Shown: positions 14,597 to 19,555 of the stretch, piece after piece
How positions within the stretch are numbered: position 1 is the stretch's first letter
How the letters are laid out: each line of letters begins with the position of its first letter
NCBI GenBank assembly: GCA_937951695.1
Contig: CALFBL010000159.1
Span: 1 to 19,555 of the forward strand
DNA length: 19,555 bases
Direction of reading: 5' to 3'
DNA from: an uncultured Granulosicoccaceae bacterium
Lineage (GTDB): Bacteria; Pseudomonadota; Gammaproteobacteria; Granulosicoccales; Granulosicoccaceae
Notes under the pieces: generated by a model
Seen by the model: only the letters and a program-made list of their open reading frames with translations
The model's database searches: none
Told to the model about the DNA's origin: nothing
Program-made: the position numbers and the translations under genes

Positions 14597-15619
14597 ATGA
14601 TCAAAAAGTATTTCGGCATTACTCTCATTTCGGCCAGCATGATAATGGCGGGCTGTTCTTCGAATGACGACGATGGGCCAGGCGGCAACAACAATCCTGC
14701 ACCGATGCCGGATCCAACCGATCCGCCAGCCTCAACTATGGTAGACATTCCGACTGAGTTCGCGACTGTCGACGCCGATGGTGCTGATCTGACCTTGAAC
14801 TTAGTTGAGACCTTAACTAACGCAGACAACTTCACCATGCTTCTTAATGCCGCAACCAATGCTGGCATTGCAGACGATCTGGACGGTGTGACTATTTTCG
14901 CTCCAACGGATACCGCGTTTGCTGCACTGGATGAAGTACCCACGGGCGATGCGTTGTCTGACATTTTATTGGGCCACGTTGTATCCGGAGCATTAAGCGG
15001 TGATTTAGTTGCTTCTGCGGCCGCTGATGGTTTAACGGCCACTGCAGAAAATGAAGACACATTGACTTTCACCGCTGAAGGTGAACAGTTACTCATTAAC
15101 GATGTTGTGATCAGCGGTACTGACTTACTTGCCACGAACGGCATCATTCACACCATCGACTTGGTGCTTGTTCCAGAAGAAGATCCCGTTGAACCGCCGG
15201 GTGGTGGTACAGACACGCCTCCTCCAGGTGGCGGCGCTGAACTCGGTGCGGCGCTGACTGGGCTGCAAGCTGCTGGTTTCACGGACTACGTGACTATCTT
15301 CAATAACACGAGCTTGGGTCTTGCACTGGACGATAACCAATGGACTGTATTCGTACCGACCGATGATGCGTTGTCTGACGCTGACGTAGCTTTGGATTCA
15401 AGCGGTGCGTTTGCTCTAATTGCGGACAACTTGATCACTGACGGCGCATTCAGCGCTGATGAACTGCTTGAACAGGGAACTGCTGCTGGAAACGGCGGAA
15501 CAACCCTTACGTTTGGCGGAACTGCTGGTGCGTTGACTGTTAATGGCTTTAATGCAACATTGGTTGAGGTCACAGGCAGCAACAGCGTGATCTACTCTAT
15601 CGACGGTGTTATTCAGTAA
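14597..15619 (+). CDS. Lipoprotein with two fasciclin (FAS1) domains
   Basis: A 340-residue surface or periplasmic lipoprotein. The signal peptide ends in a lipobox MAGC with the lipidated Cys20, followed by an acidic and Gly/Pro linker (21-48). The first FAS1 domain spans about 50-172, with VTIFAPTDTAFAAL, ILLGHVVSG and NGIIHTIDLVLVP. A second Pro/Gly linker (about 173-200, PPGGG and PPPGGG) leads to a second FAS1 domain (about 201-340), with WTVFVPTDDALSD and NSVIYSIDGVIQ. FAS1 domains mediate adhesion or matrix contacts; the ligand is unknown. Low Lys/Arg and high Asp/Glu fit a secreted protein in salty surroundings. GAGGA lies nine bases before the ATG. It stands alone and ends in a strong terminator. 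Confidence 0.9.
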   Translation: MIKKYFGITLISASMIMAGCSSNDDDGPGGNNNPAPMPDPTDPPASTMVDIPTEFATVDADGADLTLNLVETLTNADNFTMLLNAATNAGIADDLDGVTIFAPTDTAFAALDEVPTGDALSDILLGHVVSGALSGDLVASAAADGLTATAENEDTLTFTAEGEQLLINDVVISGTDLLATNGIIHTIDLVLVPEEDPVEPPGGGTDTPPPGGGAELGAALTGLQAAGFTDYVTIFNNTSLGLALDDNQWTVFVPTDDALSDADVALDSSGAFALIADNLITDGAFSADELLEQGTAAGNGGTTLTFGGTAGALTVNGFNATLVEVTGSNSVIYSIDGVIQ

Positions 15620-15675
15620 ACTACCGATACACGCCCCATTCAGTGCGAGTGGGGTGAATCGTATCCAGAGAAAGG

Positions 15676-15705
15676 CCGCGTCTAGTAAGAGCGCGGTTTT
15701 TTTTT
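15676..15705 (+). terminator. Rho-independent terminator of the fasciclin gene
   Basis: CCGCGTCT pairs with AGA-G-CGCGG (one bulged G) across a four-base loop, and nine T's follow at 15697-15705. It lies 57 bases after the fasciclin stop. Its A-run on the other strand makes it a poor terminator for amn. Confidence 0.85.
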
Positions 15706-15763
15706 GGCCGACGCTACTGCCGGTAAGGCTCGGTGGAGGTTGTTTGATTAACCATAGATTGAA

Positions 15764-17242
15764 TTATTGAAACGCGGTTTCGTGAAAGCTACGAAGCTTT
15801 CTCGAGTGCAGCCGCTCGGGCTTCATCTCACTCATTTTCGTAAGCGCCAGCATTCCGATTTGTAGGTGTTGCGCCACTTGGTTTTTATAAAATTCAGACG
15901 CCATACCGGGTAGTTTCAGCTCGCCCTGCAGGGGCTTATCTGACACACACAGCAACGTGCCGTAAGGCACGCGCAGACGAAACCCATTGGCGGCGATGGT
16001 GGCCGATTCCATGTCCAACGCGATAGCCCGTGACTGGGAAAGACGCCGCACCGGTTCGCGTTGATCCTGCAACTCCCAATTGCGGTTATCAACGCTGGCA
16101 ACCGTTCCGGTTCGCATGATGCGTTTCAAGTCGTAGCCTTCCAAGCCGGTGACCTCTGCCACCGCGCTCTCCAGCGCTTGCTGGATTTCCGCCAAAGGCG
16201 GGATAGGGACGGTGACAGGGATATCGTTGTCGAGCACTTTGTCCTCGCGAACGTAGGCGTGAGCTAGCACATAGTCACCGAGCTGCTGCATGTTCCTTAG
16301 CCCCGCACAATGGCCGAGCATTAACCAGGCGTGGGGTCTTAACACGGCGACGTGATCGGTGATGGTCTTGGCGTTCGATGGACCCACACCGATATTGATC
16401 AGCGTGATACCGCGGCCTTTATCTCCCACCAGGTGATAGGCAGGCATCTGCGGCAATCGAGCGGGAGCTACGCCGCTAGTGGGTGTGAGCTCCCCACGGT
16501 TGGTGACCACGTTTCCAGGCTCCACGAATCGCTTGTAGGTACTGTCACCGGACTTCATCAGGTCTCGCGCAAGTGTGCAAAATTCGTCAATGTAGAACTG
16601 GTAGTTGGTGAACAAAACGTAGTTTTGAAAGTGCCTTGGAGCGCACGCCGTGTAATGTACTAAGCGATGCAGGGAATAGTCGACGCGCTGCGCCGGGAAT
16701 GGCGCTAGTGGAGTGTCCTGACCGGGTGTGCGCTCGTGCGTACCGTTGACGATGTAATCGTTGACGTGAGAAATGTCAGGCACATCAAATCGATCGCGCA
16801 GCCCGCTGGTGAGCTGGTGCGATGAGCCGGAGCCCACCGGGCTTCCAGGTTCGAGCGCAAAATGCACCGGGATTGGTACCGTTGAATAGCCCACGGTTAC
16901 CGGTTCCGCATGGCTTAAAAGTAACAGCTCCAGCTGATGCTTTAGATAACCGGCGAACAAGAGTGGCTGGGTTATGGTAGTGCTGTAAGTGCCGGGAGAG
17001 TCAACGTGTCCATAGGACAGGCGAGAATCGGGGCGTTGATATGAATGCGTTTGCAGCTTAATCTGCGGGTAGTATGCACGGTATTGTCCTTCACTCAAAT
17101 CACCGTCCAGATACGCCTTAAAGGCGGTTCTTAAAAATTCGGTGCTGGTGGTGTAGAGCTCGATGAGCAGGTCAACCGCTGCCCGAGCATCGGTGAACGA
17201 TTGATCTTCGCACGTGGGCGGGGTGTTGTAGTGGATGCTCAT
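15764..17242 (-). CDS. amn: AMP nucleosidase Amn
   Basis: A 492-residue enzyme that hydrolyses AMP to adenine and ribose 5-phosphate, controlling the adenylate pool in the cytoplasm. The N-terminal Amn-specific domain covers about 1-170 and the catalytic nucleoside-phosphorylase-like domain follows. The most telling segment is the active-site ALDMESATIAANGFRLRVPYG, after which LCVSDKPLQGELKLPG matches the E. coli protein almost word for word; the Glu in DMES is the catalytic-site residue. E. coli Amn has 484 residues. I choose ATG 17242 (MSIHYNTPP); an in-frame ATG at 17284 would add 14 residues that look unrelated. It is third in a minus-strand row after the ATP-grasp and MFS genes, which may be a common transcript. 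Confidence 0.94.
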   Translation of the reverse strand: MSIHYNTPPTCEDQSFTDARAAVDLLIELYTTSTEFLRTAFKAYLDGDLSEGQYRAYYPQIKLQTHSYQRPDSRLSYGHVDSPGTYSTTITQPLLFAGYLKHQLELLLLSHAEPVTVGYSTVPIPVHFALEPGSPVGSGSSHQLTSGLRDRFDVPDISHVNDYIVNGTHERTPGQDTPLAPFPAQRVDYSLHRLVHYTACAPRHFQNYVLFTNYQFYIDEFCTLARDLMKSGDSTYKRFVEPGNVVTNRGELTPTSGVAPARLPQMPAYHLVGDKGRGITLINIGVGPSNAKTITDHVAVLRPHAWLMLGHCAGLRNMQQLGDYVLAHAYVREDKVLDNDIPVTVPIPPLAEIQQALESAVAEVTGLEGYDLKRIMRTGTVASVDNRNWELQDQREPVRRLSQSRAIALDMESATIAANGFRLRVPYGTLLCVSDKPLQGELKLPGMASEFYKNQVAQHLQIGMLALTKMSEMKPERLHSRKLRSFHETAFQ

Positions 17243-17314
17243 TGTTCTCGCGCCAGAAGCTTGGGTGAGTTCAGCGCGGGGCATCGACGAATTTTATGCA
17301 GCTCTATTGTACTG

Positions 17315-18646
17315 TCAATCTGCATTCGCCGGCTCTGGCCGGGGATCACCATCAGTCTTACGATACATTAAATAGGCGATGGCCGCGGCCGCGGCCAAAC
17401 CGTACAACAGCGGTAGGGCTTTATCGGAGACGCCATTGAATTGAAAAAATATCACAGACAATGCCGTGTAGAACACTCCCAGGATAAACTGAGACAAATA
17501 ACTTTTTACCAGCAAGTAGTCTGTGCCGCTCGAATCACGGGCAAGATCAAAAAAGCGTTTATTAAACGCCAGCCGAAAAAATGATGAACAGAAGGTGATG
17601 ATCATCAGCGCGATCAGCAAGGAGCTCTTCCCCAGTTCTCCATCCACATAAGCGCGCAGAGCCCACGACAGCGCGTACAACAACGTCGCAACCAGATACA
17701 CCGAATTGCCTTCAATTTTATCGATGGTGTTTTTAAGTAACCAGAAAGTCACCGCAAAGAAAAGCGCCAGCGCAACCACTGTAACACCCAGCGAGGAGTA
17801 GTCTTCTTGCATCACTAAAAACAACGACAACAACCAAAAGTGACTTTCAAGAAACAGAAAGACCCCGTCGAGCAAGAATACCGGGAAGCTTCGGCACCGA
17901 TCACGGAACTGAAAGCTGCTCAGTAAAGTAACGTTCGAAGCGGGGCTCAGTGCCAGTTTTTCTTCCGACACCGATTGTCGGTACCACCGCGTCATGCCCC
18001 AATACACGGCCAGATTCAACGCAATAAACCCCCATAGCCCGTGCGACATATCTAATAGCAATCCGCCAATCAGGATTCCCGATTTCAGGAACAAGGTGAC
18101 GAAAATCTGAAAGTTGCCGTACTGCCGACCAGTGTTGGAAGTCTCAGTCATGGCAAGGAAGAGGGTGCGTTGAGTGGTCCAGAACCAGGCGTTGTAGGTG
18201 CCGCTGCACAAACCTATAACGATCGCTGCCAAATATTGAAGGGCCGTAAAACCTAGCCCGATTGATGCACTCGATAATACGGGCCAAGCCAGTAAAACGC
18301 TTACTAACAGGATCTCAAACCAAAACGTGCGGGTAAACAAATCTCTTGCGCTGAGTGCCTTGGCGGCCCGTTGCCAAGGGCCGAGGCTCAGAACAAACCC
18401 GGTGCCGGTTGCCCCTATCATCAGGGTTACATCAGCTAGCCCGAATTGGTGACCCCATAGATACACGGGCAAGTAAAACGGCAGCAGTCCGATAAGTAGG
18501 GAGTGTGCTGCGAGGAAACTATAAAAAGGGTACGGCTTGTCAAGCCGTTTCAATGAATCCGGAAGGCGTTTCAAATTGCACTTAGAAAATATCGTTATCA
18601 GTGATCGACATCGCGTCCATTCGATCGAAAAATGGTTGCAAATCAT
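17315..18646 (-). CDS. MFS-like multi-pass membrane transporter
   Basis: A polytopic inner-membrane protein of up to 443 residues with about 11-12 hydrophobic segments, the first at about 41-62 (FYSFLAAHSLLIGLLPFYLP) and the last ending in a basic, Pro-rich tail. It looks like a divergent major facilitator; the substrate is unknown. The first ATG (18646) overlaps the ATP-grasp gene by 65 bases. The first 30 residues look unlike a leader, and a TTG soon after the ATP-grasp stop (about codon 25 or 32) is an equally likely start. Its position just behind an ATP-grasp ligase suggests export of the ligase product, as with BacD and BacE of the bacilysin cluster; this is analogy only. The gap to amn is 72 bases. 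Confidence 0.75.
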   Translation of the reverse strand: MICNHFSIEWTRCRSLITIFSKCNLKRLPDSLKRLDKPYPFYSFLAAHSLLIGLLPFYLPVYLWGHQFGLADVTLMIGATGTGFVLSLGPWQRAAKALSARDLFTRTFWFEILLVSVLLAWPVLSSASIGLGFTALQYLAAIVIGLCSGTYNAWFWTTQRTLFLAMTETSNTGRQYGNFQIFVTLFLKSGILIGGLLLDMSHGLWGFIALNLAVYWGMTRWYRQSVSEEKLALSPASNVTLLSSFQFRDRCRSFPVFLLDGVFLFLESHFWLLSLFLVMQEDYSSLGVTVVALALFFAVTFWLLKNTIDKIEGNSVYLVATLLYALSWALRAYVDGELGKSSLLIALMIITFCSSFFRLAFNKRFFDLARDSSGTDYLLVKSYLSQFILGVFYTALSVIFFQFNGVSDKALPLLYGLAAAAAIAYLMYRKTDGDPRPEPANAD

Positions 18647-19490
18647 CGGCTTCGTTGTAACGAGGCTTTTGATGCATCTTGATATAAGGTCGAGAATTCA
18701 GCTCAAGGAAAATACAGCCCTGGTCACGGTAGTCTTTTTCGATACCTTCTTCGAAGATGATATCAATGCCAAATAAATTGGCGTCAAAGTCTTTGACGAC
18801 TCGCTGAAATAGCGCTTTGTTGACGTCAGGAATGGTGTTCTGGTCAATGGTTTCAACCACCCCGCCAGGCGCCAGTGCAACGCGGTTGAACACGTAAATA
18901 CGCTCACCGCTGGCCGGCACGCTGTCGAGTGTCAGGCCTTGTTTCGCAAGATACTCGATAACATTCGCTGATTTTTGAATGGGGAAAATGGTTGGACCAA
19001 GCTTCATGTCCTCACGAATCGCATTTTCCAGATCAATCAGCTCACTGACGCTGTGTGATCCGTCGCCATCAACGAATGGCGGGTAGCGCCTGATAACTGA
19101 CACAATGTCGTCAGGCGTCGCTAATACGCGGTAATTTGCGCCGAGTAGATACTGTTCGACGACAGAGACGGGCCACCAGATTTTAACCAGTAACGCTGCT
19201 TTCCACAATTCACGATAGTTTCGGATCGGGAAATGGCTGCCGCGTGAATAACCACTGACGTTTGGCTTTATACACAAAGGAAATCCGTGCTGCTTGGCAA
19301 ACTGGTGCGCGCGCCAAGGGCTGATAAACAAATCCCCCTTCGCGTGGGGGATGTCGAATTCAGCAAAATGCGCCCGCGCTTGAGCTTTTGACCGGCTCTT
19401 CCTTCTGACTTGCAAGTCGTTGTAGTTACTGCACCCGTCCATGAACGTTTTGCTGATCCAGGCATACAGCCATTTCTTCAGTTTTTTCAC
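18582..19490 (-). CDS. ATP-grasp ligase, CphA/GshAB-like
   Basis: A 302-residue protein made of one ATP-grasp domain. The ATP-binding lysine strand is PLCIKPNVSGYSRGS (71-85); VVEQYLLGANYRVLA (110-124) and FVDGDGSHSVSELI (139-152) resemble the ATP-grasp part of cyanophycin synthetase and glutathione-type ligases; the metal ligands are in GIDII (Asp243) and ELNSRPYIKMH (Glu263, Asn265). CphA has a Mur-ligase domain after this part; here it is absent. The expected reaction is ATP-dependent ligation of an amino acid or peptide carboxylate to an amine; substrates are unknown. The start is GTG 19490; the frame stays open to the right edge without another start, so a longer N-terminus outside the window cannot be excluded. 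Confidence 0.8.
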   Translation of the reverse strand: MKKLKKWLYAWISKTFMDGCSNYNDLQVRRKSRSKAQARAHFAEFDIPHAKGDLFISPWRAHQFAKQHGFPLCIKPNVSGYSRGSHFPIRNYRELWKAALLVKIWWPVSVVEQYLLGANYRVLATPDDIVSVIRRYPPFVDGDGSHSVSELIDLENAIREDMKLGPTIFPIQKSANVIEYLAKQGLTLDSVPASGERIYVFNRVALAPGGVVETIDQNTIPDVNKALFQRVVKDFDANLFGIDIIFEEGIEKDYRDQGCIFLELNSRPYIKMHQKPRYNEADDLQPFFDRMDAMSITDNDIF

Positions 19491-19555
19491 GGGTGTGTGC
19501 GCCGGGTACCTATGGGTTGATGAGTTGCCCGTTGCATGATGCCTCGGGTGCGCCC

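Noticed and set aside
14563..15147. 194-codon minus-strand frame
   Set aside because: It is the mirror of the first FAS1 domain; Ser/Val/Ala-rich reading is what the reverse of an Ala/Asp/Thr-rich gene gives.

Overview
The window looks like a piece of a gammaproteobacterial chromosome of roughly 50% GC, probably from a free-living aquatic organism. Pointers are TmcA (tRNA-Met cytidine acetyltransferase, typical of Gammaproteobacteria), an AMP nucleosidase of the enterobacterial type, an EVE-domain protein and an ECF11 RpoE-ChrR stress module. I see no insertion sequence, phage gene, CRISPR array, tRNA or rRNA. The species cannot be named from this sequence.

Layout. (a) 1-1315: a QueG-like double [4Fe-4S] protein (minus strand, cut by the left edge) divergent from an EVE-domain protein. 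(b) 1428-3932: a tight rmlC-rmlD-rmlB operon for dTDP-L-rhamnose; rmlA is not in the window. (c) 3944-4420: a hotdog-fold (DUF4442-like) thioesterase, convergent with rmlB. (d) 4602-11632: a singlet-oxygen-type regulon. An ECF11 sigma factor and its zinc/cupin anti-sigma factor ChrR (minus) are divergent from an operon of FAD oxidoreductase, DUF1365 and a Cfa-family SAM methyltransferase (plus). Then come a DUF3833 gene (plus) and a minus-strand pair of a DUF6134-like exported protein and a short-chain dehydrogenase. (e) 11694-13814: tmcA (minus), then about 780 bp without a convincing gene. (f) 14597-15619: a two-domain fasciclin lipoprotein with a strong terminator. (g) 15764-19490: minus-strand amn, an MFS-like membrane protein and a CphA-like ATP-grasp ligase.

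The most interesting part is region (d). Four sites of the form TGATC(T/C), 15-16 bases, CGTA stand before rpoE-chrR, the FAD oxidoreductase operon, DUF3833 and the DUF6134-SDR pair. I saw none before the other genes. This resembles the RpoE promoter known from Rhodobacter sphaeroides, where RpoE-ChrR answers singlet oxygen and controls genes for furan-containing fatty acids. ChrR here keeps every metal ligand at the same spacing as the R. sphaeroides protein. The Cfa-like enzyme lacks two of the residues that hold bicarbonate in E. coli Cfa, so it may methylate unsaturated acyl chains rather than make cyclopropanes. The proposal is that sigma factor, anti-sigma factor and at least six further proteins form one membrane-lipid oxidation-defence unit with a common promoter code.

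Other points: the DUF6134-like gene has a broken 5' end (a stop at codon 3 of the apparent signal peptide), RmlD has an altered dinucleotide-binding loop, a perfect palindrome abuts the rmlC start codon, and the ATP-grasp plus MFS pair has the layout of a ligase-exporter system of unknown product.
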